Shown: positions 8,565-17,987, counted from the first letter of the stretch. The stretch: DNA of 64,000 bases from Paenibacillus ginsengarvi (GCF_003626695.1 NZ_RBAH01000018.1:116829-180828); one strand, 5' to 3'. The notes: generated by a model not told the origin, from the letters alone. A program made the numbers and translations.

Positions 8565-9803
8565 ATGGCGAAACCAAAAATTGTACTGGCCTACTCCGGC
8601 GGGCTGGACACATCCGTAATTTTGACATGGCTGAAAGAAACGTACGATGCGGAGATCATTACGTTCACCGCCGATATCGGACAAAAGGACGAGCTTGACG
8701 GACTCGAGGAAAAAGCGCTCCGCACGGGCGCTACGAAGGCGTACATCGACGACCTGCGCGATGAATTCGCCCGCGATTTCATCTACCCGATGTTCCAAGC
8801 CGGCGCGCTGTATGAAGGCCAGTATTTGCTTGGTACGAGCATCGCCCGTCCGTTGATCGCGAAACGCATGGTTGAGATTGCACGCGCCGAAGGCGCAATG
8901 GCGATCGCGCATGGAGCAACGGGAAAAGGCAACGACCAAGTGCGTTTCGAGCTGACGGCTGCAGCCCTTGCGCCGGAGCTGGAAGTAATTGCACCGTGGC
9001 GGATCGAAGAATTCCGCGAGCAGTTCCCAGGCCGCGCCGAGATGATCGCCTACGCCGAGAAGCATGGCATTCCGGTCACCGCTTCGGCATCCAAGCCATA
9101 TTCGACCGACCGTAACCTGCTGCACATCAGCTTTGAGAGCGGCATGCTGGAAGATCCGTGGTTCGACCCGAGCGCCGACTCCAACCGCGATATGTATGTG
9201 CTCAGCCGAGCGCCGGAAGAAGCTCCGGACGAAGCCGAATACGTTGAGCTCGAGTTCGAACAAGGCAACTGCGTGGCGATTAACGGCAAGCGCCTTTCTC
9301 CGCTGGAAGCGATGGAGCTGCTCAACGAGCTTGGCGGCAAACACGGCATCGGCCGCGTCGACATGGTCGAGAACCGCTTCGTAGGCATGAAAAGCCGCGG
9401 CGTATACGAGACGCCGGGCGGCACGATTCTGTTCACCGCTCACCGGAAAATGGAGTCGCTCACGATGGACCGCGAAGTGATGCATTTGCGCGACTCGCTT
9501 ATTTCGAAATATGCTTCGCTCGTGTACAACGGCTTCTGGTTCGCTCCGGAACGTCATGCGATTCAGGCGCTCGTGACCGAGAGCCAGAAAAACGTCGCCG
9601 GTACGGTTCGCCTGAAGCTGTACAAAGGCAACATCATGGGCGCCGGCGTGAAAAGCCCGGTCAGCCTGTACAACCCGGACATCGCCACGATGGAGGCCGA
9701 TCCGTCCAAAGCGTACAACCAGGGCGATGCGACCGGATTTATCCGCCTGAACGCGCTTCGTCTGCGCGTTGCTTCCGGCGTTGCGCAAAACGCGGACAAG
9801 TAA
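8565..9803 (+). CDS. argG: Argininosuccinate synthase
   Basis: ArgG joins citrulline and aspartate with ATP through an adenylated intermediate. The 412-residue product starts with the P-loop-like ATP motif AYSGGLDTSVILTWLKE and contains the citrulline/aspartate motif GATGKGNDQVRFE. The ATG at 8565 follows AAAGGGAG. It is separated from argF by 153 bp containing a hairpin but no obvious terminator or ARG box, so it may be read from the argC promoter or from an undetected one. Confidence 0.97.
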   Translation: MAKPKIVLAYSGGLDTSVILTWLKETYDAEIITFTADIGQKDELDGLEEKALRTGATKAYIDDLRDEFARDFIYPMFQAGALYEGQYLLGTSIARPLIAKRMVEIARAEGAMAIAHGATGKGNDQVRFELTAAALAPELEVIAPWRIEEFREQFPGRAEMIAYAEKHGIPVTASASKPYSTDRNLLHISFESGMLEDPWFDPSADSNRDMYVLSRAPEEAPDEAEYVELEFEQGNCVAINGKRLSPLEAMELLNELGGKHGIGRVDMVENRFVGMKSRGVYETPGGTILFTAHRKMESLTMDREVMHLRDSLISKYASLVYNGFWFAPERHAIQALVTESQKNVAGTVRLKLYKGNIMGAGVKSPVSLYNPDIATMEADPSKAYNQGDATGFIRLNALRLRVASGVAQNADK

Positions 9804-9831
9804 CGTCCTGTTACGATAGAACCGAACGAAG

Positions 9832-9894
9832 GGCAAGGAATCGCCGGAGCCGTCCGAGAATGCGGCGGACAACCGATCCGGGGCGTTCCTTGCC
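9832..9894 (+). other. Long nested inverted repeat between argG and argH
   Basis: GGCAAGGAA (9832-9840) pairs with TTCCTTGCC (9886-9894), extended inward by CGCC/GGCG, with a nested GTCCG (9852-9856) / CGGAC (9866-9870). Only TTT follows, so this is not a convincing terminator; RNA processing or stabilisation is possible. Confidence 0.5.
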
Positions 9895-9952
9895 TTTCGG
9901 GCGAATAACGAGCGCATAACATAACGAACGATATACGAGGAGGGAACGAGAA

Positions 9953-11368
9953 GTGTCGAAGCTTTGGGGTGGACGTTTTACGAAAAAAACCGACCAGCTC
10001 GTCGAGGAATATACGGCCTCGATCCTGTTCGACAAGGAACTGGCCGAGGAAGATATTCAAGGTAGTCTGGCGCATGTGACGATGCTCGGCAAATGCGGCA
10101 TTTTACCTGCAGCCGACGTGGAAACAATCAAGGAAGGCTTGTATCAGGTGGCGCAAAAAATCCGCCGCGGGGAAGTCGAATTTTCGGTGTCCGACGAGGA
10201 CATTCATATGAACGTGGAAAAAACGCTGATCGAGCTGGTCGGACCGGTTGGCGGCAAGCTGCACACGGGACGCAGCCGCAACGACCAGGTCGCTACCGAT
10301 ATGCATCTGTATTTGCGCAAGCGGGTAGTCGAATTCGTCGGCATGCTCGTCAAGCTGCAGGAGGCGCTGATCGGACAAGCCAAGGCGAATCTGGATACGA
10401 TCGTGCCAGGGTATACGCATTTGCAGCGCGCGCAGCCGATTTTGTTCGCGCATCATATGATGGCGTATGTGTCGATGTTCGGGCGGGATATCGAACGGCT
10501 GCAGGACAGCTATAAGCGTATCGACATGCTGCCGCTCGGAGCGGGCGCGCTGGCCGGTACGACGTTCCCGATCGACCGCCATTTCGTGGCCGAGCAGCTC
10601 GGCTTCCAGCGCGTGTACGAGAACAGTCTGGACGCCGTCAGCGACCGCGACTTTATCGTCGAGTTCCTGGCGAACGCATCGCTCATTATGACGCATTTGT
10701 CGCGGCTGTGCGAAGAGATCGTGCTGTGGTCGAGCACCGAGTTCCAGTTCGTCGAGCTGGATGACGCGTTTACGACCGGCAGCAGCATCATGCCGCAGAA
10801 AAAAAATCCCGACGTCGCCGAGCTGGTGCGCGGCAAAACGGGACGCGTGTACGGCAATCTGGTCGGCATGTTGACCGTGCTGAAGGCGCTGCCGCTTGCC
10901 TATAACAAAGATATGCAGGAAGACAAGGAAGGCATGTTCGACACGGTCCGGACGCTCCAGGGCGCGCTTCAGCTGTTCGCCCCGATGATCGCCACGATGA
11001 AGATTAACCGCGACCGGATGCGGCAGGCGGTGAACCAGGACTTCTCGAATGCGACCGACATCGCCGACTATTTGGCCAGCAAAGGGATGCCGTTCCGTCA
11101 AGCGCACGAAGTCATCGGCAAGACGGTGCTGTACTGCATCCAGAACAACAAATACTTGCTTGACCTGACGCTTGCGGAATTTTTGCAGTTTTCCGACCTG
11201 TTCGACGACCGCATCTACAAGGTGCTGCAGCCGGAGAACGTTGTGAATGCCCGTAAAGTATACGGCGGAACCGCGACTGCGCAAGTGTCTGGCGCAATCG
11301 AGCGAGCTGAGGCAGCTTTGGCGCAAAGCAGCGCTTGGCTGGATCAGTATTTGGAGAAGAGCAAGTAA
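9953..11368 (+). CDS. argH: Argininosuccinate lyase
   Basis: ArgH splits argininosuccinate to arginine and fumarate, the last step of the pathway. The GTG start at 9953 follows GAGGAGGGA (9937-9945); the 471-residue product opens with the typical LWGGRF and carries HTGRSRNDQVATD, the GSSIMPQKKNP superfamily signature (flexible catalytic serine loop) and TAQVSGAIERAEA-type C-terminus. It closes the arginine gene run and is followed by a strong terminator. Confidence 0.97.
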   Translation: MSKLWGGRFTKKTDQLVEEYTASILFDKELAEEDIQGSLAHVTMLGKCGILPAADVETIKEGLYQVAQKIRRGEVEFSVSDEDIHMNVEKTLIELVGPVGGKLHTGRSRNDQVATDMHLYLRKRVVEFVGMLVKLQEALIGQAKANLDTIVPGYTHLQRAQPILFAHHMMAYVSMFGRDIERLQDSYKRIDMLPLGAGALAGTTFPIDRHFVAEQLGFQRVYENSLDAVSDRDFIVEFLANASLIMTHLSRLCEEIVLWSSTEFQFVELDDAFTTGSSIMPQKKNPDVAELVRGKTGRVYGNLVGMLTVLKALPLAYNKDMQEDKEGMFDTVRTLQGALQLFAPMIATMKINRDRMRQAVNQDFSNATDIADYLASKGMPFRQAHEVIGKTVLYCIQNNKYLLDLTLAEFLQFSDLFDDRIYKVLQPENVVNARKVYGGTATAQVSGAIERAEAALAQSSAWLDQYLEKSK

Positions 11369-11396
11369 GCAAGCGGCATGCCCGCATAAATAAAGG

Positions 11397-11447
11397 AGAC
11401 GCCTCCGGAGCCACTTATTCACGTGGTGCCGGAGGCGTCTTTTTTTC
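11397..11447 (+). terminator. Terminator after argH (possibly bidirectional)
   Basis: AGACGCCTCCGG (11397-11408) pairs with CCGGAGGCGTCT (11429-11440), with a further CCAC/GTGG inside, followed by seven T. It separates argH from the convergent VanW gene. Confidence 0.92.
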
Positions 11448-11465
11448 CATACATGCCAGATCAGC

Positions 11466-12932
11466 TCAGCGTCCCTTAGGAAACACAGGCCCGCTTACGC
11501 CGTCTTCGACAATCGGGCGAGGACCGCCCGGAGGGGCGTCCGGGGCCGTGTCGCCGCCGCGTAAGGCGATCAGCGTAGGCTGCGTCTGGTACGTGTCTTT
11601 GGATACCCGCTCCTTGCCGGTGACGACCCCGTTCTCTTTGCGGATGCGGTACGTTTCGACGACGTAGCCGGGCTTGCCCTGCTGGATGACGGCCTGCTCC
11701 CCATCCGCCAGCGTCGGGTTGCGCACGTATTTGACCGGTGGCTCAATCGTCTGAAGTACATTCGATTCGATCTCGTAGGTGACGGATGGCGGCATCGTGC
11801 CGAATAGTTTGATCGTAACCCGGCCGCCGTCGAATTCGCTGCGAATGAGCAGGTGATGCCCGGTATTATTTGTGAACATGAAGTTGATATACCCGGTTGC
11901 GAACGTGGCGTCCTGGCCCAGCGGGACGTAACTGACCGGCAGCGAATGGTTGCGGCGTTCGTTCACCTGGAGACCGGCGCGAAGCACCGCGTTGTACAGG
12001 GTGGTCGATACTTGGCATATGCCGCCGCCAATACCGGGAACTAGCTTGCCGTTGAAAATAACAGGAGCCTCGCGAAAACCGGCTCTTTTTTCCGTCTCGC
12101 GGATAATCGTACTGTAGTCGAATCGTTCGCCGGGCGCGAGCAGCATATCGTGGATCGTGCCTGCCGTCGCCTGAATATTGTGAACCCGGCCGGGGGCGCT
12201 CCCGGGAAAGGTAGTTGTGAACTCGGCGATTTTCCGTTCCACGCCTTGTCCCTTGAGCTGCTCCTGCGTCACCTTCGGCAGCTGCTCCCGCACCGGGACC
12301 TGAACGGCGGGAAGGCTTTGTTCCCCGCTTTGCCCGCCTTCTCCGCGCAGTATCGCGTAGAATCGCTCCAGGCCGAGCGACTTCAGGCGTTCGGTCAGCG
12401 TGGCGACGTCGATCGTTTGGGCTTTTTGCTCGGGTATGTACTCGATCAAGTCACCCGGGGTCACGGTTCTCTCGGCATTTTTCGTGACCGGATTCATCAG
12501 GCCGGGCCACTGGGCCGCCAAAGTCTGGCGCATCGCAGGATCAGACAACCGAAGTTCAAGCGGGAGCGCGGCTCCGCGCATATGCCACCTCTTTTTTGCC
12601 TTGGTCAGGCGGCTTCCTTCGAACAAATATTCGAGCAGACCGGACAGGCTTTCTTCCTCCAGCGTCAGGCCGAGTGCATTCCATGTAACCTTCGCCTTAG
12701 CGGGTTTTCCTCCGGGCAGCTCCAGCTCTACCGGCTCCCCGTACAGCTGCCCCAGCCGGGATTGCCACTCCAGACGCAGCTCGTGCTCCGTAAGTCCCCC
12801 GATTACCCAATCACCAAGCCTAACGCCGCCTGGAACCGTACGGAGACCGGAGTACCACCAGAACCAGCCCCACAGCGCGATCATTCCGCAAATGGCGGCA
12901 AGGAGCAGCCGGTTAGCCAGAATTCGCTTCAT
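11466..12932 (-). CDS. VanW family protein with G5 domain (YoaR-like)
   Basis: This 488-residue protein has one N-terminal membrane segment (about residues 9-27) and an extracytoplasmic part: a variable region to about residue 240, a VanW domain (FSTTFPGSAP..., GGGICQVSTTLYNAVLRAGL) and a C-terminal G5 domain (about 395-460), which in other proteins binds cell-wall sugars. The start has an extended GGGAGGGAGGG site. The name comes from vancomycin resistance clusters, but there is no other resistance gene here, so no resistance role is implied. It lies alone between argH and ftsE; a cell-wall remodelling role is the plausible reading. Confidence 0.88.
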   Translation of the reverse strand: MKRILANRLLLAAICGMIALWGWFWWYSGLRTVPGGVRLGDWVIGGLTEHELRLEWQSRLGQLYGEPVELELPGGKPAKAKVTWNALGLTLEEESLSGLLEYLFEGSRLTKAKKRWHMRGAALPLELRLSDPAMRQTLAAQWPGLMNPVTKNAERTVTPGDLIEYIPEQKAQTIDVATLTERLKSLGLERFYAILRGEGGQSGEQSLPAVQVPVREQLPKVTQEQLKGQGVERKIAEFTTTFPGSAPGRVHNIQATAGTIHDMLLAPGERFDYSTIIRETEKRAGFREAPVIFNGKLVPGIGGGICQVSTTLYNAVLRAGLQVNERRNHSLPVSYVPLGQDATFATGYINFMFTNNTGHHLLIRSEFDGGRVTIKLFGTMPPSVTYEIESNVLQTIEPPVKYVRNPTLADGEQAVIQQGKPGYVVETYRIRKENGVVTGKERVSKDTYQTQPTLIALRGGDTAPDAPPGGPRPIVEDGVSGPVFPKGR

Positions 12933-13015
12933 CGGAACGCCCTCCCTCCCTCAGGTGTTCAATATGATCTGTGTACAGCCCCCTATGTCCACTATATGCG
13001 GGAGGTTGTCTGGAT

Positions 13016-13043
13016 TTGACATCAACCCCAAACTGCAGATAAT
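13016..13043 (+). promoter_or_regulatory. Promoter of a small unit upstream of ftsE
   Basis: TTGACA (13016-13021), 16-nt spacer, GATAAT (13038-13043). It is the best-matching promoter in the 466-nt gap between the VanW gene and ftsE. Confidence 0.6.
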
Positions 13044-13119
13044 CCGCAGTAGGCCCGGAGTTGTCGAAAGCGCCGGGACAAAGATTATGTTGAAAACCAA
13101 AGTTTCCTAGAGGATTTTC

Positions 13120-13263
13120 GTGGCCGGTGTCGAACTTGTAAATGCTAAGGAACTATTACGTGCCGCACAAGTGAAATCGGCAAGCTCCAATCTTTTTCAG
13201 CATTCGGCAAGCTATGACGAATATTCGAAGGTTTTTCACGCAATTGATACTGGCGACAAATAA
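13120..13263 (+). CDS. Possible small protein, 47 residues, unknown function
   Basis: A GTG start at 13120 lies 5 nt after AGAGGA (13109-13114), and a frame of 47 codons runs to TAA at 13261. It is flanked by a promoter (13016-13043) and a hairpin with T run (13279-13309), so promoter, ribosome binding site, frame and terminator form a complete unit. The product is soluble-looking with no signal peptide or membrane segment, and I recognise no family. A frame of this length could arise by chance; the unit may instead make a small RNA. Confidence 0.35.
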   Translation: MAGVELVNAKELLRAAQVKSASSNLFQHSASYDEYSKVFHAIDTGDK

Positions 13264-13278
13264 GCTGCTACTACTTCA

Positions 13279-13309
13279 AACTGCTGGCAGCGCACGGCGG
13301 TTCTTTTTT
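13279..13309 (+). terminator. Possible terminator of the small unit before ftsE
   Basis: AACTGC (13279-13284) pairs with GCGGTT (13297-13302, one G-U pair), followed by TCTTTTTT. The stem is short. The remaining 90 bases before ftsE show no clear promoter, so ftsE may rely on read-through here. Confidence 0.5.
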
Positions 13310-13398
13310 GTCGAGCGCAGGCGCAGGCGGGCAAGTTCCGGGCGGCTAAGATCCGGGAAGCCGTTTACAGGCGTAATTTTCAGTCAGGATGTGATCGT

Positions 13399-14085
13399 GT
13401 GATCGAAATGCAAGATGTATGGAAAACGTATCCCGACGGGACCCATGCATTGAAAGGCATAAACGTAAAAATCGACGCCCACGAATTTGTGTATGTGGTA
13501 GGTCCCTCCGGTGCGGGGAAGTCCACCTTTATGAAATTGATTTATCGCGAGGAACGGCCGACCAAAGGCCATATTTTCGTAAACGGATTCAATCTGGAGA
13601 AGCTCAAGCAGCGTAAAATTCCGTATGTCCGCCGCAATATCGGCATCGTTTTCCAAGACTTCAAGCTGCTGCCGAAGTTGACGGTATACGAAAACGTCGC
13701 TTATGCGATGGAAGTGATCGAGGCTCCGAAGAAGCTGATGAAGAAGCGCACTATGGAGGTGCTGGAGCTGGTGCGCTTGAAGGACAAGGCGGGTTCCTTG
13801 CCGGGTCAGCTATCCGGGGGAGAGCAGCAGCGGGTCGCCATCGCCCGTGCCATCGTCAACAATCCCGCCGTCATTATCGCCGACGAGCCGACCGGAAATC
13901 TCGATCCGGATACGTCTTGGGGGATAATGAAGCTGCTCGAGGAGATCAACTTCCGCGGCGCGACGATCGTTATGGCGACGCATAACAAGGAGATCGTCAA
14001 TACGATCCGCAAGCGGGTCATCGCGATCGAGAAAGGGAATATCGCCCGCGACCAGCTGAGAGGAGAATACGGCTATGAGGATTAG
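13399..14085 (+). CDS. ftsE: Cell division ATP-binding protein FtsE
   Basis: FtsE is the ATPase of the FtsEX complex, which controls cell-wall hydrolases at the membrane. The 228-residue product has Walker A (GPSGAGKST), the ABC signature (LSGGEQQRVAIARA), Walker B (VIIADEPTGNLD) and the H-loop (ATHNKE). The GTG at 13399 follows AGGATG. Its end overlaps ftsX by 11 bp, which implies translational coupling. The downstream M23 protein with coiled coil is the natural partner. Confidence 0.96.
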   Translation: MIEMQDVWKTYPDGTHALKGINVKIDAHEFVYVVGPSGAGKSTFMKLIYREERPTKGHIFVNGFNLEKLKQRKIPYVRRNIGIVFQDFKLLPKLTVYENVAYAMEVIEAPKKLMKKRTMEVLELVRLKDKAGSLPGQLSGGEQQRVAIARAIVNNPAVIIADEPTGNLDPDTSWGIMKLLEEINFRGATIVMATHNKEIVNTIRKRVIAIEKGNIARDQLRGEYGYED

Positions 14086-14992
14086 CACCTTCGCTCGGCA
14101 CATGCGGGAAGGTGCCAAAAACGTCGCCCGCAACGGGTGGATGACGTTTGCCTCGATTAGCGCGATTTCCATATCGTTGTTCGTCCTTGGCATTTTTTTA
14201 CTGCTGGCGCTTAATGTCAACCGACTTGCCGACCAGTTCGAAAGCCAGATTGAAATACGCGTCTATCTCGACGTAAGCGCGAGCGAGCAGCAACGTAACG
14301 CCGTACAACGGGACATTGCAGCCATACCAGATGTCAAAAAAGTGACCTTCGTCTCAAAAGAGGACGGATTGAACATATTGCGGGAGAAGATGGGGGCCGA
14401 AGGCAAAGACCTGCTCGAAGGCTTTGACGGAGACAACAATCCGCTGAACGATTCGTTTACGGTCGAAGTCACCGATCCGCGGCTCGTCGGCGAAGCGGCC
14501 GAACAGATCAAGGCCGCGGACAGCCGCAACAATCCGCCGCTTATTACGAAGATCAACTACGGCAAGGGAACGGTAGAGACGTTGTTCAAAATAACCGACA
14601 TCGTCCGTAATGTAGGTCTCGTTTTCGTTCTGCTGTTGGCGTTTACGGCGATGTTCCTCATATCGAATACGATCAAAATTACAATCGTCGCCCGCAGGCG
14701 CGAAATTGGTATCATGAAGCTGGTCGGAGCCACAAACGGATTTATCCGCTGGCCGTTCTTCATTGAAGGCGCTTTGCTCGGACTGATCGGATCGGCAATC
14801 CCGGTTGCCGTTTTGTTATGGGGATATGCCGAATTTCTGAAGTATACGAAAGTTCCGCTCAGCCTGATGCTGATCCAGCTTATTCCGCTTCACGAGCTTG
14901 TGGTCATCATCCCGGTCATTTTGCTGGGCATCGGCATTATGATAGGCATCTGGGGAAGCTTGCTCTCCGTACGGAAGTTTTTGAAAGTATAG
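14075..14992 (+). CDS. ftsX: Cell division permease-like protein FtsX
   Basis: FtsX is the membrane subunit of FtsEX. The 305-residue product has four hydrophobic segments: one near the N-terminus (about residues 25-47), then a large extracellular loop (about 50-170) that in relatives contacts a hydrolase or its activator, then three more segments near the C-terminus. The stretch RRREIGIMKLVGATNGFIRWPF is the typical FtsX/MacB-type coupling region. The ATG at 14075 lies inside the end of ftsE behind AGAGGAGA. Confidence 0.96.
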   Translation: MRISTFARHMREGAKNVARNGWMTFASISAISISLFVLGIFLLLALNVNRLADQFESQIEIRVYLDVSASEQQRNAVQRDIAAIPDVKKVTFVSKEDGLNILREKMGAEGKDLLEGFDGDNNPLNDSFTVEVTDPRLVGEAAEQIKAADSRNNPPLITKINYGKGTVETLFKITDIVRNVGLVFVLLLAFTAMFLISNTIKITIVARRREIGIMKLVGATNGFIRWPFFIEGALLGLIGSAIPVAVLLWGYAEFLKYTKVPLSLMLIQLIPLHELVVIIPVILLGIGIMIGIWGSLLSVRKFLKV

Positions 14993-15065
14993 CCCGCTCC
15001 TAGAGGGTGAGGCGAATGCGTTACATACCGGTCCATTTTCCGAATGCCAAGGAGGAGTACCGCGC

Positions 15066-16259
15066 TTGAAAAAGTTGAAAAAATCGGCGATCGTCACTTG
15101 CGGATTAGTGCTGCTGCTTATGTCTGTTCCAAAACTTGGGAATGCTATGACCAATGCCGAAATCGACAAGCGGCTCAGTCAAATTCAGAAGATTGAAGCG
15201 GACAATGCCAAAAAGCAGCAGGAGAATGAAAAGCAGAAAAAGGAAATCGCCATTCAGAAGAAGCAGGAAGCAAACAATCTCGAGGAGATCAAAAAGCAGA
15301 TCGAGGAGCAGGGCAAGCTGCTGAACGAGATTCAGGGACAGTTGCTGGCTTCGAAGGAGACGGTGAAGCAAACGAACGAGCAGCTTCAGGAGGCCGAGCA
15401 GCGGGTCGAGTCGCGCGATCAACTGCTGAAGAATCGGGTCCGTCTTATGTACACGAACGGCTTCGTTTCCTACATGGAGGTGCTGTTCGAAGCGACGAGC
15501 TTCAGCGATTTCCTGGACCGGTTCCACGCGCTGCAAGCGATCGTGAGCCAGGATAAGCAAATCTTGCAGGCGAACAAAAAGGATAAGGAATCGGTCGCCC
15601 AGAAAAAAGTGCAGGTGGAGGCCGAGCTCGTATCGATTCAGACGCACTACGCCGAAAGCGAGAAAATCAAGCTCGACATGCAGCAAAAAGAAAAAGAGAA
15701 GGAAACGGCGCTTGCTCTTCTCGCCAAGCAGGAGGAGCAGACGGAGCATTTTACCGAGGAGCAGGAAGAGTATGCCCGGAAGCTCGCGGATGAAAAGTCC
15801 AAGCTGTGGGCCGAGCGGCAAAAAAACGACACTAAAAACAAGCCGGCCGCCGTCTACACCGGCGGAGCGCTTACTTGGCCGCTTCCCGGCCGAACGACGA
15901 TCTCATCCGGGTTTGTAAACCGGATTAACCCGGTTACGAAGAAGGCAGAAAATCATAAAGGCATCGACATTCCAGCTCCGGCGGGCACGCCGATTCAAGC
16001 GGCCGCGCCCGGCACCGTCATTATCGCCCAATGGATGAACGGCTATGGGAACTTGATCGTGATCGACCATGGAGGCGGACTGCAAACGTGGTACGGTCAT
16101 GCGAAAAGCTTGGCCGTCGAGGAAGGCACTCAGGTAAAGACAGGCGACGTCGTGTCCTATGTGGGTTCCACCGGTCAGTCAACGGGCAACCATCTGCATT
16201 TCGAGGTGCGCAAAAGCAGTACGCCGGTCGATCCGATTCCATACGTATCGGCAAAGTAA
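15066..16259 (+). CDS. EnvC-like coiled-coil M23 murein hydrolase / activator
   Basis: This 397-residue protein has an N-terminal signal peptide (about residues 1-28, cleavage near GNA), a long Lys/Glu/Gln-rich coiled coil (about 30-265) and a C-terminal LytM/M23 domain (about 275-395). The zinc ligands are visible as HKGID (H-x3-D) and HLHFE (H-x-H), so unlike E. coli EnvC it could be an active endopeptidase. The TTG start at 15066 has AAGGAGGAG 9 nt upstream. Directly after ftsEX, it is the likely extracellular target regulated by FtsX, as with CwlO in Bacillus or EnvC in E. coli. Confidence 0.9.
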   Translation: MKKLKKSAIVTCGLVLLLMSVPKLGNAMTNAEIDKRLSQIQKIEADNAKKQQENEKQKKEIAIQKKQEANNLEEIKKQIEEQGKLLNEIQGQLLASKETVKQTNEQLQEAEQRVESRDQLLKNRVRLMYTNGFVSYMEVLFEATSFSDFLDRFHALQAIVSQDKQILQANKKDKESVAQKKVQVEAELVSIQTHYAESEKIKLDMQQKEKEKETALALLAKQEEQTEHFTEEQEEYARKLADEKSKLWAERQKNDTKNKPAAVYTGGALTWPLPGRTTISSGFVNRINPVTKKAENHKGIDIPAPAGTPIQAAAPGTVIIAQWMNGYGNLIVIDHGGGLQTWYGHAKSLAVEEGTQVKTGDVVSYVGSTGQSTGNHLHFEVRKSSTPVDPIPYVSAK

Positions 16260-16280
16260 GCTGTTAGGGCGCGTTCCAAT

Positions 16281-16317
16281 AGTACCGCTTGTTTGCAGGC
16301 AAAGCGGTACTTTATTT
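16281..16317 (+). terminator. Terminator after the M23 protein
   Basis: AGTACCGCTT (16281-16290) pairs with AAGCGGTACT (16302-16311), followed by TTATTTT. Confidence 0.85.
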
Positions 16318-16403
16318 TCGGTAAAGCTGCCTAATGATCCCGACTTCTTCATACAATAAAACGGCACGATAGACAAGCCAGTGAAGGCGGTGAAGATTTA
16401 CTC

Positions 16404-17864
16404 ATGTTTTGGAAAGGACGCAACCTATATATATTGCTCGCCTTTATCCTGCTTGCGATGTTTGCGAGCAGCGTGCTGACACTGACGATCGTGGGCCCTC
16501 TCTCGTTCGCGGAGCAAGGAAGCGGCGCGTCCGGGGGCAAGTCTGCGGCGGGCGGATTTACATCGCAGGAGCTCAAGAAGCTGTCCACGACGTATGAGCT
16601 CATCCAAAGTCAATATTTGCAAGAAGCGGACCGGACCAAATTGGTCGACGGGGCGATACGCGGGATGCTCGATTCGTTGAACGACCCGTACACGACCTAC
16701 ATGGACCAGAAGGAAGCCGAGCAGTTTAATGATATGCTAAGCTCCTCATTCCAGGGCATTGGTGCCGAGGTTTCGCTCGAGGAAGGCAAAGTGAAGGTCG
16801 TTTCGCCGATCAAGGGTTCTCCTGCCGAACGGGCGGGCATCCGGACGAACGACATTATCGTCTCGGTCAACGGAGAGAAGCTGGACGGGCTGACGCTCAC
16901 CGAGGCGGTAATGAAAATCCGCGGCGCCAAAGGCTCGCAGGCGAAGCTGCAAGTGATGCGGGGCGGAGCCGAGCCGATCGATATCGTCGTCGTCCGCGAC
17001 GACATCCCGATCGAGACGGTGCATTCGGAAATGCTCGAGGATGGCATCGGCAAAATCGAGGTGCGCGAGTTCGTGCAGAACACCGCCAAAGCGTTCAAGG
17101 AGCAGCTCAAAGCGCTTGAGGATCAAGGGATGCGAGGACTCATCATCGACGTGAGAGGCGATCCGGGCGGCATGCTGCAGGCGGTTGTCGAAATGCTCGA
17201 GCCTTTCGTTCCTAGCGGCAAGCCGATCGTTCAGGTGGAAGACCGGGCCGGCAAGCGCGAGCAGACGATATCCAAAGGCGCAAGCAAACCGTATCCGATC
17301 AGCGTCCTGATCAATAACGGCAGCGCCAGCGCATCGGAGATTATGGCCGGCGCGCTGCAGGAAGCGGCCGGCGCGAAGCTGGTCGGCGAGAAAACGTACG
17401 GCAAAGGCACGGTGCAGGTGACGTATCAGCAGGAGATGGGCGACGGCAGCAACATCAAGATGACCGTGATGAAGTGGCTTACGCCGAACGGCAACTGGGT
17501 TCACCAGAAAGGGATCGCCCCGGATCTTCCGGTCGATCAACCGGCGTACTTTAGAGCGTCCCCCATGTCGAAGAAGACAACGCTCAAAGCCGACATGCTG
17601 GGCGACGACGTCAAAAACTTGCAAATCATGCTCGAGGGGCTAGGCTTGTCGCCCGGACGCACCGATGGCTATTTCAGCGACAAAACGGCTCAGGCGGTCA
17701 AGAACTTCCAAACGAAGAGCGGACTGACGGCGGACGGCGAGGTCGATGCGAAAACCGCTCAGGCGATCGAGGATGCGATCACGAAGGAAATCCGCGATCC
17801 GAAAAACGACCTGCAGTTGAAGGCGGCTGTGGATGCGGTGAAAAAAGCGATTAAATTGAAGTAG
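16404..17864 (+). CDS. S41 family C-terminal processing peptidase (CtpB-like)
   Basis: This 486-residue protein has an N-terminal membrane anchor (about residues 9-32), a PDZ domain (about 110-190, SPAERAGIRTNDIIVSVNG), the S41 protease domain with the catalytic serine in NNGSASASEIMAGAL and lysine in GEKTYGKGTVQ, and a C-terminal peptidoglycan-binding domain (about 395-460, GDDVKNLQIMLEGLGL). In B. subtilis the relative CtpB cleaves SpoIVFA in sporulation signalling and stands beside minJ, as here. The added wall-binding domain is usual for this subgroup. Confidence 0.93.
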   Translation: MFWKGRNLYILLAFILLAMFASSVLTLTIVGPLSFAEQGSGASGGKSAAGGFTSQELKKLSTTYELIQSQYLQEADRTKLVDGAIRGMLDSLNDPYTTYMDQKEAEQFNDMLSSSFQGIGAEVSLEEGKVKVVSPIKGSPAERAGIRTNDIIVSVNGEKLDGLTLTEAVMKIRGAKGSQAKLQVMRGGAEPIDIVVVRDDIPIETVHSEMLEDGIGKIEVREFVQNTAKAFKEQLKALEDQGMRGLIIDVRGDPGGMLQAVVEMLEPFVPSGKPIVQVEDRAGKREQTISKGASKPYPISVLINNGSASASEIMAGALQEAAGAKLVGEKTYGKGTVQVTYQQEMGDGSNIKMTVMKWLTPNGNWVHQKGIAPDLPVDQPAYFRASPMSKKTTLKADMLGDDVKNLQIMLEGLGLSPGRTDGYFSDKTAQAVKNFQTKSGLTADGEVDAKTAQAIEDAITKEIRDPKNDLQLKAAVDAVKKAIKLK

Positions 17865-17954
17865 CTAGCGATTGGTCTATGCGCCTGGCTGAATACGGCG
17901 GCGGAAAATCGTATTCGGCGGCAGGAAATCGTCCGCCTAGCGTCGAACCCATTA

Positions 17955-17987
17955 GGAAGGTCCGAATCATTCGGCCTTCCTTTTTTC
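17955..17987 (+). terminator. Terminator between the S41 peptidase and the MinJ-like gene
   Basis: GGAAGG-CCGA (17955-17965) pairs with TCGG-CTTCC (17970-17980), followed by TTTTTTCTTTTATTT. Confidence 0.88.

Noticed and set aside
11466..12932. Vancomycin resistance function for the VanW protein
   Set aside because: VanW domains are common in Firmicutes without resistance; no vanHAX or vanRS genes are near.
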